Source: Alkalicoccus luteus (GTDB lineage: Bacteria > Bacillota > Bacilli > Bacillales > Salisediminibacteriaceae). Taken from it: a stretch of 64,000 nt of DNA. Shown piece by piece: positions 41,058 to 50,445 of the stretch; positions within the stretch are counted from its first letter, which is position 1, and each line of letters begins with the position of its first letter. A program made the position numbers and the translations under genes. The notes under the pieces were generated by a model. The model was given only the letters and a program-made list of their open reading frames with translations. It was not told where the DNA came from and made no database searches. The stretch lies in NCBI GenBank assembly GCA_052061695.1, contig JBPZEY010000009.1, one strand, 5' to 3'.

Positions 41058-41918
41058 TTGCGATTACTTGCAGTTGATATGGATGGAACACTTCTCAACG
41101 AGGATAAAACAATATCGAAGGAAAATATTGAGGCGTTTCATGAAGCAGAGGAGGCGGGTCTCGAAGTCGCGATTGCAACCGGACGCGCTTTTTATGATGT
41201 CTTCTCCATACTTGAACGCTATACGATCAATCCGTGGGTGATTAATATGAACGGCGCCTGTATTCACCGCCCGGACGGAACGATGTTCGATGATCTGCCG
41301 CTCCATGGACACTCGGCCTCACCGGTGTTGTCCTGGCTTGAAGAACAGCAATACTATTATGAAATCTCTGCTCACGATGCGATTTATGTACCTGAAGGTG
41401 CAGAAGACCGAATTAAAGCAGAATGGGAGCTTCTCCCGCCTGGACCGGAAAAAGAGCAGATCATGCAAAAAATGCTGCATGCCCAGGAAAGCCAGCAGGG
41501 GCGCCGCTACATTCGCTCGTTTGAAGAAGCACTTGAGCGGGATATCACGATTTACAATATTTTAGCCCTCTCGCTTATCCCTGAACGAGTGAAAGCGGGC
41601 TGGGACAAATTCAGCCACCTGCAGGAGGTTTCGGTCGTTTCTTCTGCTCCCATTAATTTTGAACTAACCTCCCCGGCTGCGTCTAAGGGCAATGCACTGG
41701 AAAAGCTTGCTGCCTATAAACATATTCCTGTTGAAGAAACAGCTGCAGTTGGAGACAGCTTCAATGATGTGTCGATGCTGAAGCAGGCAGGCAGAGGCTT
41801 TGCGATGGGCAATGCTCCAGATTCGATCAAACAAATTGCTGCAAGCACGACGAAATCCAACACTGAACACGGCGTGGCAGAAGTCATTTATGAGCTGCTT
41901 AAGGCGAAAACACCTTAA
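41058..41918 (+). CDS. Cof-type HAD-IIB hydrolase
   Basis: A 286-residue phosphatase of the Cof family, which removes phosphate from sugar phosphates or flavin/PLP-type metabolites. VDMDGTLLNEDKTIS is motif I, IATGRAF motif II, and SKGNALEKL with GDSFNDVSML motifs III/IV; the C2B cap lies between. TTG start, with AAGGAGG upstream. The physiological substrate is unknown. Confidence 0.92.
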   Translation: MRLLAVDMDGTLLNEDKTISKENIEAFHEAEEAGLEVAIATGRAFYDVFSILERYTINPWVINMNGACIHRPDGTMFDDLPLHGHSASPVLSWLEEQQYYYEISAHDAIYVPEGAEDRIKAEWELLPPGPEKEQIMQKMLHAQESQQGRRYIRSFEEALERDITIYNILALSLIPERVKAGWDKFSHLQEVSVVSSAPINFELTSPAASKGNALEKLAAYKHIPVEETAAVGDSFNDVSMLKQAGRGFAMGNAPDSIKQIAASTTKSNTEHGVAEVIYELLKAKTP

Positions 41919-41949
41919 TCAAACGAGGCGAGCCGGCTTTTATGTCAGC

Positions 41950-41984
41950 AAAAGAGCTGACCATCTGCTGCTGATCAGCTCTGA
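41950..41984 (-). terminator. Terminator of the RraA-like gene
   Basis: AGAGCTGA/TCAGCTCT stem followed by TTTT on the minus strand. Confidence 0.5.
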
Positions 41985-41995
41985 AAATAGGTTGC

Positions 41996-42481
41996 TTATC
42001 TGCCTGATGGTTTTTCCGGCAGCACGGCAACGCCGTCTTTATCGGCACACACCCACATGCCCGGCTCCCAGAGAACGCCAGCCATATTGAGTGGAACATC
42101 GGTATATCCTTTTCCCCCTTTATGGCTTTTTTGCGGCCTGGTTCCCAGTGCAGCGACGCCGATATCTATGTCACGCAGCTCATCAGCGTCCCGAATGAAC
42201 CCATAGAGAATGACCCCTGCGATCCCCCTCTCCGCTCCAATAGCAGCAAGATTGTCTCCAAGTAAGGCAGTTCGACCGCCACGTCCTCCACCGTCAACGA
42301 CGATGACCGTCCCTGCTTCTGCTTCTTCCAGCATCCGCTTCACTAACACATTATCTTCAAACACACTTACGGTACGAACTGGACCTTCAAACTGCGTGCG
42401 TCTGCCATAATGAATGAGATGCTCCTGCATCGTCTGAACGGTTTGCGGATACTCGTCGCAAATATCAGTAACTGGCTTCAT
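41996..42481 (-). CDS. RraA family protein (HMG/CHA aldolase-like)
   Basis: A 161-residue RraA-fold protein. DGGGRGGRTALLGDNLAAIG and GVILYGFIRDADELR match the family, which includes regulators of RNase E and 4-hydroxy-4-methyl-2-oxoglutarate/oxaloacetate-type aldolases. Firmicutes of this kind usually have no RNase E, so an aldolase or decarboxylase role is more plausible. AAAAAGGAGG precedes the ATG. Divergent from a TetR gene. Confidence 0.88.
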   Translation of the reverse strand: MKPVTDICDEYPQTVQTMQEHLIHYGRRTQFEGPVRTVSVFEDNVLVKRMLEEAEAGTVIVVDGGGRGGRTALLGDNLAAIGAERGIAGVILYGFIRDADELRDIDIGVAALGTRPQKSHKGGKGYTDVPLNMAGVLWEPGMWVCADKDGVAVLPEKPSGR

Positions 42482-42646
42482 GTTGAACCTCCTTTTTGTT
42501 TTCCATTACTGCTTTTCGCCAAATCCGTGCATTTTCCTTTTTTTAACGTAAATGAGGGAAGCTTTTTCCCACTATTTCCTGCTGAAACCTTTCGGATACG
42601 GGTATAGGTTAATATAAGAAGTCTTCAGTTAAGAAAGGAGGCGCAA

Positions 42647-43225
42647 ATGACGGATATACGAATCAAGCGCACGAAGCAGGCGCTCAAGCAGGCACTGCTG
42701 GAACTGCTTCAGTACAAAGCTCCCGCGCACATTCAGGTAACGGAGCTTGTGAATCGGGCAGGCCTCAACCGGAGTACATTTTATCAGCATTACGGTACCA
42801 TTGAAGCACTGCTGGATGAATTGAAGCAGGACGTAATCGAGGATTTAATTTCAGCGTACCGTCAGCCCCCGCTGCTCACTACTGATGTCATGCACCATGC
42901 GTTTTATTCTGTTGCTGTGCGTATGATTGAACACGTGGAAAAGCAGCAGGATTTTTATGAAATTATGCGCGACTGCGGCGACCTGCCTCGCTTTCGCAAC
43001 AAAATGATTCTGCTCTTAAAACGGGTGCTTTTAGAGGAGGAATCCGCTGCAGAAGAAAGCGGAGTCGCCGAAAGCTTTGCTGCCTACCACGCTCATGCTG
43101 TTGCCGGCTTGATTGCTGACTGGATGGACGGCGGCTGCCAAAAAGATGCTTCCGAAATGGCTCGGGAACTGAAAATGCTGCTTCGTTATCATCCTGGATC
43201 AGGGGCTCGTTTTCGTGAACTATAA
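42647..43225 (+). CDS. TetR family transcriptional regulator
   Basis: A 192-residue TetR-type regulator. The helix-turn-helix is in VTELVNRAGLNRSTFYQHYG; the C-terminal part is a TetR_C-like helical domain whose ligand is unknown. AAAGGAGGCGCAA precedes the ATG. It diverges from the RraA-like gene and is followed by its own terminator. Confidence 0.9.
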   Translation: MTDIRIKRTKQALKQALLELLQYKAPAHIQVTELVNRAGLNRSTFYQHYGTIEALLDELKQDVIEDLISAYRQPPLLTTDVMHHAFYSVAVRMIEHVEKQQDFYEIMRDCGDLPRFRNKMILLLKRVLLEEESAAEESGVAESFAAYHAHAVAGLIADWMDGGCQKDASEMARELKMLLRYHPGSGARFREL

Positions 43226-43236
43226 GTTTCACAATG

Positions 43237-43262
43237 CCGTGCGCTGCGCTGCACGGTTTTTC
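43237..43262 (+). terminator. Terminator of the TetR gene
   Basis: CCGTGC/GCACGG stem followed by TTTTT, 11 bases after the stop. Confidence 0.75.
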
Positions 43263-43555
43263 TGTGAATTAAAACGGGAAAAAGCGGGAATTAGACCTAT
43301 TTTTCTCTTTTTCTTTAAAAAGGTATCGTTTTTACTAGTTTTATGTGGTTAAATAGATGTTAGCCCGTCATATAAGAACATTCGTTCCACCGTCTCTACT
43401 GTCACTGACTGGTCAGCAGACACCGAGTCTGCCATCGAAACCATCTAAGAAGAAGCCATTATATTACTATATTTGAATAGACCACGTACTGAATATCGTC
43501 CGGTTCCTTCTAAATACTTGAAACAATTGCTCAATGCAATCAGGGGGAATGAACG

Positions 43556-43801
43556 TTGGACATGAACCACCGCCGCCTCCGTAAATTGGAGTCGGAGCAT
43601 CAAGACCTTCTGCGGGACATACGCCAGCTAAAGCGGAAAGCGGAAGCACTCGTCCACGCTCGAGCCCGATACTCAAGCGCTCATGTGAAGCAGAAATACC
43701 AGACGCGGCTTGCCGCCGTGCACCGGAATCTGCATAAACTTGAAACAGCCAAGGGTCTGCAGGAAACAGAGCTAGCTCGCCTGCGAAACCTAAAGCGTTA
43801 A
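43556..43801 (+). CDS. Hypothetical coiled-coil protein (81 aa)
   Basis: An 81-residue very basic protein, almost entirely one helix with heptad-like spacing (HRRLRKLESEHQDLLRDIRQ, LHKLETAKGLQETELARL). The charge suggests nucleic-acid binding or a structural partner, but no family is recognised. TTG start with AGGGGG eight bases upstream and a clean terminator downstream. The 300 bases upstream (43263-43555) and the 268 bases after the terminator hold no other gene I can support. Confidence 0.65.
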   Translation: MDMNHRRLRKLESEHQDLLRDIRQLKRKAEALVHARARYSSAHVKQKYQTRLAAVHRNLHKLETAKGLQETELARLRNLKR

Positions 43802-43824
43802 ACACACATAGCGCTGTACAGTCA

Positions 43825-43854
43825 GCCTGCAGGATGAAACCTGCAGGCTTTTTT
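43825..43854 (+). terminator. Terminator of the 81-aa gene
   Basis: GCCTGCAGG/CCTGCAGGC stem followed by six T. Confidence 0.85.
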
Positions 43855-44122
43855 GCGTCTTGAATAAACTGTTTCTGTTGCACACCGCTCTGGTATATTC
43901 GCATTGATATACCTTGCCGCGACGTTAGACGGCAGACCGCACGCTGCTTCTGTAAGTGCAGATAAGTCTGAGTTATTGCGGAGCGCAAGCTTCCCGCGCT
44001 AAGCGAAGAACTGCACAAAATTAAATAACCATTTACTTCAAATAACTTGTCCGCCAGCCTGAAACGGGCTGCACGGTCTCATAAAGCTTTTTTTGAGTTA
44101 GTTCAAAACGTACCTGGCGCTG

Positions 44123-45688
44123 TCATGAGTCTCGTTTGCGAACGTTATATTTCCATGCCTCGTCCTGCTTGATCATCCGGATCGCAGCCCAGATCGTTAG
44201 AAACTGGATAATGATAATCGGAAGCCCCATTAAACCGGATACCACTTCGAGCGGCGGCAGTCCACCGATGCGCATCATGACGAGTGCAACGCCTGCAATA
44301 ATCGCTGCAACGATAATGCGGAGCATGCGGGACGGCTCGTTTTTACTCATGTCCTGGGTGCTGGAATAAGCTGCAATCGTATACGTAGTTGAATCCAGCG
44401 TCGTAATCAGAAAGATCATGGCGACTACAGCAAATACGATCAATGCAATCGTTGCAAACGGCAGCGTCAGCAGAATTTCCGGGATTAACGCCATTTCATC
44501 CATTGACTGCGCCATTCCCAGTATATCCATATCACCGTTCACATGCCGGTGAACGCCCAGTCCCCCCAGCACTCCGGTTGCTGCCCATGAAATCGCTGTC
44601 GGCGCGAGCAGATAGGTCAGAATCATTTCTTTTATCGTCCGTCCCTGCGAAATTTTAGCCGCAAATACGCTGTGCAGCATAGCCCAGGTTGCACTATATG
44701 CAAACCAGAAGACCGTATTACTTTGCACGTGGCTGCTCCCTTCTCCTCCAAGTGAATCGGTGTAAAGAGAAATATCAACATAGTTCGTCGCCAGTGTGCT
44801 TAAGCTTTCCGTAAAGTAGTTTAATATAAAAACGCCGGGACCGACGGTCATGATAAACAAGGCAAAGCCTCCGGCCAAATACATATTGAACGTACTGAGC
44901 CGCTTAATTCCACGATCAATACCGACGTATGCACTGATAGAGAAAAAGATGACCCACATAATCGTAATAATGAGCGTTAATGTGAACGTGACCTCTATGT
45001 TAAACAGCTGCGATAAGTTATGTGTCACAATCGGCGTTCCCAGGCCAAGTGTCACGGCAGCTCCGGAGAGAATACTGACGAGGAAAATCATGTCGAGTAC
45101 TTTTCCGCCAAGTCCATCTGTAAACCGGTCGCCGAATAAACAGCGGCAAGCCTCCGATACCCGCATCAACGGCCGCTTTCGAACGTGCAGAATATAGCCG
45201 AGCGCTGGAGCTGCCATCACGAAAATAGCAAACACCTGAAAACTCCACATAAACATGCTGTAAGCATTCCCCATCAACAATGCTTCTGTAGACCCTGCAT
45301 CCATGCCAAACGGCGGATCATTCGCGACGTTTGTCCACTCCACCATGCCGGTTCTCATAATCGTCGAGCCAAGCCCCATTGCAATTAAAATGGAGGCATA
45401 TTCAAACAGAGTAAATCGCGGCTTCTCAGCCGGGTCGCCAAGCACGACGTTGCCAAGCTTGGAAAAAGATAAATACAGCCCTGCTCCTAGTAAAATAATG
45501 GCGTACCAGATGTAGCCCCAGTTGAACACCGCCACAATGACATCGAATGTATATTCCAGCACTCCAAGCGCCTGGTCTTCATAAAGCGACAGCGGAACAA
45601 TCATGGCGATAATAATAAGCAGCGATGGTAAAAAGAGCTTATAATCGATCAGCTTTCCTTCCGGTCGCTGGTCCTTATTTTGTTCCAT
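44123..45688 (-). CDS. BCCT family transporter
   Basis: A 521-residue carrier with twelve predicted helices, of the betaine/choline/carnitine family. The family is recognisable from overall layout and KISQGRTIKEM after helix 8. The usual glycine motif of helix 3 (GMGIG) reads MGLGSTIMRTGMVEW, and the Trp-rich substrate box of helix 8 reads FWFAYSATWAML, with most Trp lost. The substrate may therefore differ from betaine; a sodium- or proton-coupled osmolyte role is only likely. ATG 45688 is used for spacing to AGGAGG; the ATG directly before it is almost as good. Confidence 0.85.
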   Translation of the reverse strand: MEQNKDQRPEGKLIDYKLFLPSLLIIIAMIVPLSLYEDQALGVLEYTFDVIVAVFNWGYIWYAIILLGAGLYLSFSKLGNVVLGDPAEKPRFTLFEYASILIAMGLGSTIMRTGMVEWTNVANDPPFGMDAGSTEALLMGNAYSMFMWSFQVFAIFVMAAPALGYILHVRKRPLMRVSEACRCLFGDRFTDGLGGKVLDMIFLVSILSGAAVTLGLGTPIVTHNLSQLFNIEVTFTLTLIITIMWVIFFSISAYVGIDRGIKRLSTFNMYLAGGFALFIMTVGPGVFILNYFTESLSTLATNYVDISLYTDSLGGEGSSHVQSNTVFWFAYSATWAMLHSVFAAKISQGRTIKEMILTYLLAPTAISWAATGVLGGLGVHRHVNGDMDILGMAQSMDEMALIPEILLTLPFATIALIVFAVVAMIFLITTLDSTTYTIAAYSSTQDMSKNEPSRMLRIIVAAIIAGVALVMMRIGGLPPLEVVSGLMGLPIIIIQFLTIWAAIRMIKQDEAWKYNVRKRDS

Positions 45689-45843
45689 CATCCTTCCTCC
45701 TATTCTTTCCATCCTAATTATTAGTCTTTCCAACTATTTGTTTTCCTTTTAACTGTCATCCAAAACATATTTGCACGAAACTGAGAATTCGTGCTCACAC
45801 GATATCTGGCTTTCTGTATCTTTTTCCTTGGTTGTATCCGCAA

Positions 45844-45877
45844 AAAAACAGCTCCGCTGGAAAAGCGGAGCTGTTTT
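45844..45877 (-). terminator. Terminator hairpin at the left edge of element C
   Basis: A 14-bp stem AAAACAGCTCCGCT/AGCGGAGCTGTTTT followed on the minus strand by TTTTGCGG. It reads as the original terminator of the symporter gene, now about 620 bp away because element C lies between. Confidence 0.7.
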
Positions 45878-46500
45878 CAAAGTGTGGATAAAGTCATTTT
45901 AAGTGAATAACGTTGCACCTGCCTGCATCTACGGACACTCGCTTTCCGGAGGGAACGGCCTCAGCTAACCGCTCCCTCCTGCTGTCGGAAGCGCTGGATC
46001 TTCGCCTCGTTCGGATCCTCCTGGAGTCGAGATCCTCCAATTTGGCAGCTGCCAGTCCGGTTGAAACGCCTGGTGATGATTCACACGTGCTTGTTCCATA
46101 TGGGTGGAACCTTTATATAGGGAACGCTTCGATGTCGAATAAGGATTACCAGTGCTTTCACGTATGTACCATGGAACAGTCGTATCTACCGATCGGAACG
46201 TTTTTCTCCAACAAACAAATCCATTTTCCCTTCGTGTCCGGCGGGGACGTGGAAGCCGCGCAGCCTGAAGATTCCGTGCCGCTCAGATCTGCGAGCGGCA
46301 TCCACGCAAGAGCGGAGCCGGACTGGGCCTTGAAGGCTTCTTGTAAGAAGCCTGTGTCCGAGTGAAGCCGTGCCTTTCTTCCCTTCATACGGGATCACCC
46401 TGAGAAATAGCTGAAGGCCAGCCCACGGCAGGCTCGGTTAACAGAGGGGAAAGTCAACCAAACGAATAAATAATTAAGTTGAGACTTTTTCAACAGCCTG
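45878..46500. mobile_element. Repeat element C: MITE-like, next to a terminator hairpin
   Basis: A 623-bp diverged copy of elements A and B. Left end CAAAGTGTGGATAAAGTCAT; right end reversed CAGGCTGTTGAAAAAGTCTC. The hairpin is complete only at the left; on the right just AAAACA of it follows. Compared with A and B the internal reading frames are broken, which argues that the element is non-coding. Confidence 0.65.
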
Positions 46501-46605
46501 AAAACAAGGAAGGACATTATTCATATGTCACTTTTGCCTATCGGTCCTGCTGTTAGCTTTTCATTTTCAAGCCGCCCGCTGTTTTGCATGGTCAACACCG
46601 AAAAG

Positions 46606-47571
46606 CTATGACACGCGAGATTGTTGATTCAATGACTTCGGGTCCGGCTGCTTTCCACGGCTCCAATACGATACGAGTGCCGGGCCGGAGATGTTATGCC
46701 ATACGGAAAAGATTGCACTAGGAAGTGCTGCAAGCGGACTGAAATGAGCCGTTGCGAGCGCTGCGCCTAAGCCGGAGTTTTGCATGCCTGTTTCAATGGA
46801 AACCGCCCTGCGCTTGGTTTCGTCAAGTCCGGCCCATTTAGCAGCCAGGTAGCCGAGGGCCAGTCCAGCCCCGTTATGCAAAATCACGGCTGCAAAAACG
46901 GCCGCTCCGGAAGTCACGATGTTTTCAGCATTAGCTGCGACAACACCTGAAACGATCAACATAATGGCGCCGACCGAAACCAACGGCAGTGCCGCCTGGC
47001 CTCTCTCGACAGCAGCCGGAAGAAATCTTGCTGCTAAAATCCCGAGTGCTATCGGAATCAAAATGACCTCCACAATCGACATGAACATATCACCTGCTCC
47101 GACCGGAAGCCATTGATTCGCAAGGAGAAAGACGATCAGCGGAGTAAACAGCGGTGCCAGCATCGTCGACACACTGGTCATCGCGACTGATACCGGTACA
47201 TCTCCTTTTGAAAGATAAACCATCACGTTCGACGCTGTCCCGCCTGGACATGCTCCGACCAGCACCAGTCCTGCCGCAAGTTCAGGCGGCAAATTGAGCA
47301 GATAGGCAATGCCAAAGGCTGTCAGCGGCATGATCAGAAACTGTGCCAGCAGACCGATCGCAACCGGCATTGGCTGCTTGGCTACTACTTTAAAATCGGC
47401 AAGCTTCATCGTCGTTCCCATACCGAACATGACGATCCCCAGCAGAATAGTAATGTACGCACCGACCCAGGTAAACGTTGCCGGTGACAAATACGCAATA
47501 AATGCTACGACAAGAACGATCAGAGCAAAGTAGCGGCTGACTAATGCTCCGATTTGCTGAACAGCTTTCAT
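46606..47571 (-). CDS. Bile acid:sodium symporter family transporter (YocS-like)
   Basis: A 321-residue membrane protein of the BASS family with about ten helices. GACPGGTASNVMVYLSKGD and the later ETGMQNSGLGAALA are the two sodium-site crossover motifs. Bacterial members carry keto-acid or sterol-like anions with Na+; substrate unknown, possibly pantoate-type as in related proteins. GAAGGAG precedes the ATG. Its own terminator seems displaced by repeat element C. Confidence 0.92.
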   Translation of the reverse strand: MKAVQQIGALVSRYFALIVLVVAFIAYLSPATFTWVGAYITILLGIVMFGMGTTMKLADFKVVAKQPMPVAIGLLAQFLIMPLTAFGIAYLLNLPPELAAGLVLVGACPGGTASNVMVYLSKGDVPVSVAMTSVSTMLAPLFTPLIVFLLANQWLPVGAGDMFMSIVEVILIPIALGILAARFLPAAVERGQAALPLVSVGAIMLIVSGVVAANAENIVTSGAAVFAAVILHNGAGLALGYLAAKWAGLDETKRRAVSIETGMQNSGLGAALATAHFSPLAALPSAIFSVWHNISGPALVSYWSRGKQPDPKSLNQQSRVS

Positions 47572-47749
47572 GGATAAAAACTCCTTCTAACAATAAAATG
47601 TACCACGAAAAAAGAAAACAGCAGCCGCTTGGGCGCTGTTTTCAAACTCGCGTAAGTATTCTCACAGTGTAAATAATTCTGACAATATCCGCAATACCTT
47701 TTTCCATATTTCTGCTGTGATATGCTGGAGTGAGAAAGGGAGGCTTATC

Positions 47750-47935
47750 ATGAACCTTGTGAAACCGCTGCTCTGGATCAATTTAATTGGCAGTCTCGCT
47801 GCTCTGATCGTTTACGCCGTGACAGCTGACCGCTTCAACTACCGAGATGATTTTCTTATTCTCGTCGGTCTTTTTGCCGGCGTAAGCGCTCTTGGTCTGC
47901 TGCTGAGCCGAAACCTGCCAAATGAAAAGCAATAA
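47750..47935 (+). CDS. Small membrane protein (61 aa)
   Basis: A 61-residue protein with two transmembrane helices (VKPLLWINLIGSLAALIVYA and ILVGLFAGVSALGLLL) joined by a short polar loop. AAAGGGAGG stands before ATG 47750. Function unknown; it stands alone between two minus-strand genes. Confidence 0.7.
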   Translation: MNLVKPLLWINLIGSLAALIVYAVTADRFNYRDDFLILVGLFAGVSALGLLLSRNLPNEKQ

Positions 47936-47985
47936 TGAGCAAGGCACTGAATAAGAATCGTTTTTTCAGTGCCCTGTTCTGTCGT

Positions 47986-48681
47986 TTACAATGACGAGAT
48001 GCTGCTTTGCAGTCGGACCGGCCATTCTTCCTGCTCATACGCCATCGTCCAGAATTGATGCTCAAGCTGGCTGCTTTTTAAAAAATGGGAGAGCATCAGC
48101 TCTTTTTCACGTTCTCCTGCCTGCTCCGCGCAGGCATCGATCTTCGCCATGAACGTTTCTGTGATCGTGCCGACTTCATCGTTTCCGTAAAAGCTGATCC
48201 AGTCGTAGAATGGGTGCTGCTTATCCGGATTAACCTCTGACTTCAGCTTGCGGCCGATTTCCCAGTATGTCCATGGACATGGAGCGAGCGCAGCAAGTGT
48301 TTCCCCAAGGCTGCCGTTAATGGACGCTTCCATCATATGGCGCGTATAGTGATGAGCCGTCGGTGCAAGCGGCGCTTTCTGTAAATCTTCATAGCGGACG
48401 CCTGCGACTTCACAGAAGTTATTGTGCGGATGAATTTCCTCATTCAGAACGAAGCCGATCTGCTCCTGAAAAAACGTCATATCCTCTCTGGTTGTGCATT
48501 TGGAAACGGCGAGACCATAGATCCGGCAGAAGGTGGTCAAGTATTCATAATCCTGCATGACGTAGTGGATCAGTGCCTGCTTTGGCACATTCCCCTCCCC
48601 GATTCCTTTTACAAACGGGTGCTCAAAAATCGCATTGAAAATAGGGTCTGCTTCCTGTCTCAGCTTTTCTGAAAATCGCAT
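47986..48681 (-). CDS. tenA: Aminopyrimidine aminohydrolase (thiaminase II)
   Basis: A 231-residue TenA. It hydrolyses aminopyrimidine salvage products (and thiamin) to HMP for thiamin synthesis. HPFVKGIGEGNVPKQALIHY and QDYEYLTTFCRIYGLA are family motifs, with the catalytic Cys in APCPWTYWEIG and the acid in the C-terminal EHQFWTMAY. ATG 48681 follows AGGAGGGC. A TPP riboswitch lies directly upstream. No thiE, thiM or transporter accompanies it here. Confidence 0.94.
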   Translation of the reverse strand: MRFSEKLRQEADPIFNAIFEHPFVKGIGEGNVPKQALIHYVMQDYEYLTTFCRIYGLAVSKCTTREDMTFFQEQIGFVLNEEIHPHNNFCEVAGVRYEDLQKAPLAPTAHHYTRHMMEASINGSLGETLAALAPCPWTYWEIGRKLKSEVNPDKQHPFYDWISFYGNDEVGTITETFMAKIDACAEQAGEREKELMLSHFLKSSQLEHQFWTMAYEQEEWPVRLQSSISSL

Positions 48682-48747
48682 TGTGTAGGCCCTCCTGATT
48701 ATTCCGGCGTACCGGATGATTTGGACGAACACCCACTCTCCGGACAC

Positions 48748-48784
48748 GAAAAAAGTGCTTCTCAGTCCGGAGAAAGAGAAGCAC
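48748..48784 (-). terminator. Riboswitch-controlled terminator of tenA
   Basis: Minus strand GTGCTTCTC/GAGAAGCAC followed by TTTTTT, between the TPP aptamer and tenA. A competing hairpin CTCCGGAC/GTCCGGAG (48738-48745 with 48765-48772) uses the terminator's loop. Confidence 0.75.
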
Positions 48785-48825
48785 CTGAAAGCGTAAACGG
48801 TCTTCACGCGACCATTTCAGACACA

Positions 48826-48910
48826 TTCCCACTTTCCTCCGCTGGTATCAACCAGATCAGGTTCAAAGGGTCCGGCGTAAGCCGTCTCAGCCTTTTGGGC
48901 TCCCCTAGTG
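48826..48910 (-). ncRNA. TPP riboswitch (THI element)
   Basis: On the minus strand the order GGGGAGCCC, GGCTGAGACGG, ACCCTTTGAACCTGATCTGG and ACCAGCGGAGGAA is the classical thiamin pyrophosphate aptamer. With the downstream terminator it should stop tenA transcription when TPP is plentiful. Confidence 0.95.
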
Positions 48911-48964
48911 GATATTCTGTTTTCACTGTATCAAAATTCCCAGCTGTTTACAACTGTTTCCTGG

Positions 48965-49750
48965 TTAGGCCTGAACAAAGCGGTCCATCAGCCACGAAAA
49001 CAGGGCAATAACGGCAGTAATCGCAAGCAGTTCGAACGCAATTTCTCCAGCGAATAAATAAATGCCTTCTTCTACTTCCAGCTGAAAAGTCGCACTTCCC
49101 ACAACAGCCTCTTGAAGCTGCGCCTCCGCATCAAACAGCTGTCCGTGCCGAAACATCGCTTCATAGACCGGCATCTGCGTAAATCGCATAATTGCATACA
49201 CAAACACACCCCAGACGGCGATACCGACTGCCCAGCCAAACGGCTTGATGATTCGCATCATCAAAATGGTAAACACCGCTCCTAATCCAAGCGTAATCCC
49301 AACTGACATCAGCAGGCCGAGGAGCAGCGGATACAGTGCCCGCAACGCATCAGAGATTACGGCAATCCCGTTCTCTTCCACTTGCTGCGCATGTTCGCCA
49401 AAGAGACTGAGTGTCCAAAAACCGACGGCCGTCAGCAGCACTACCGAGATCAGAAACTGTGTGAATCCTACCGCGAGCTTCGAGGTGACGAGCTTCCAGC
49501 CGGATGCCGGGATATTCAGCCACGTCCACTGCGTTTTTCCTTTCCATTCTCCATGGAATGAGAGTGCCCAGACGAGAAACAGGAACACCGTATGAATTCC
49601 AACGCTTAAAAATCCAAGTAAAATACTGTAGCCGGATCCGGTAAAGGCAAAGTAAATCATCGCGGCATATGCGAGCAGAAGAATGCCCATGATGACGGCG
49701 AATCGCGGGATACTTTCCTGCCATTCCTTTTTCCATAGCGATAACCACAT
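48965..49750 (-). CDS. ABC transporter permease (YtrC/D-like)
   Basis: A 261-residue protein with about six helices and no enzymatic domain, beginning MWLSLWKKEWQESIPRF as ABC-2 type permeases often do. It forms a transporter with the ATPase whose stop codon shares one base with its start (TAATG). In B. subtilis the ytrABCDEF operon responds to cell-wall antibiotics; a similar role is inferred from the GntR regulator and operator. Last gene of a five-gene unit. Confidence 0.82.
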   Translation of the reverse strand: MWLSLWKKEWQESIPRFAVIMGILLLAYAAMIYFAFTGSGYSILLGFLSVGIHTVFLFLVWALSFHGEWKGKTQWTWLNIPASGWKLVTSKLAVGFTQFLISVVLLTAVGFWTLSLFGEHAQQVEENGIAVISDALRALYPLLLGLLMSVGITLGLGAVFTILMMRIIKPFGWAVGIAVWGVFVYAIMRFTQMPVYEAMFRHGQLFDAEAQLQEAVVGSATFQLEVEEGIYLFAGEIAFELLAITAVIALFSWLMDRFVQA

Positions 49751-50445
49751 TAGACCGTCACCTCCCGCAGAACGTCTATCAGTGATTTCCGTTTCTCTTC
49801 TTTCAGGTCCTCGACGTTCCGGTCGACAACGATTCGGCCTTCGTGCACGATCAGTACATGATCGAGAAACGGTTCAAGCTCTTTTACTTCGTGGCTTGTG
49901 ATCAGGCAGAGCTGGCGGTCGACGTCCAGATGCGTCACGATCAGCTTGAGAATGTCTTCCCGCACTAGCGGGTCCATCCCGGAGAGTGGTTCATCCAGAC
50001 AGAGCACAGGTGTTTTCCTTGCCATCGTTACCGCGAGCTTTACCCGCGCTTTGTTTCCGCGCGAAAGCTCTTTGACTTTATCAGACTCATGCAGCTTCAT
50101 TTCCTTCAGCAGCGTCATGGCAAGCTCTTGGTCAAAGTCGGGATACACTCCTGCTGCAAATGAGACGGTGCCTTTAATCGTCATGTAATCGTAAAGCGAA
50201 TCCTCCTCCGAGAGGTAAGCGGCAACCGCGCCGCTTTTTCGACCTGCTTGTTCACCATTCAGCTCGACTGATCCGCTGCTGGGACGGATCAATCCGCAAA
50301 TCAGCTTTAAAAGCGTTGATTTGCCGCTCCCGTTCGGTCCGATGATACCGGTGATGCCGGCTTTCGGCAACTGAATTTCCAATTGGCTGAGCGCTTCTTT
50401 TCTTCCGTATTTTTTCGTCAGCTTGTGCAGATTCACCTCTGTCAT
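49750..50445 (-). CDS. ABC transporter ATPase (YtrB-like)
   Basis: A 231-residue ATPase. Walker A GPNGSGKST, Q-loop region, signature LSRGNKARV, Walker B VLCLDEPLSGMDP and switch His in ITSHEV. The altered signature LSRGN is usual in the YtrB/ABC-2 export group. It is coupled by ATGA to the GntR regulator upstream and by one base to the permease downstream. Confidence 0.9.
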   Translation of the reverse strand: MTEVNLHKLTKKYGRKEALSQLEIQLPKAGITGIIGPNGSGKSTLLKLICGLIRPSSGSVELNGEQAGRKSGAVAAYLSEEDSLYDYMTIKGTVSFAAGVYPDFDQELAMTLLKEMKLHESDKVKELSRGNKARVKLAVTMARKTPVLCLDEPLSGMDPLVREDILKLIVTHLDVDRQLCLITSHEVKELEPFLDHVLIVHEGRIVVDRNVEDLKEEKRKSLIDVLREVTV

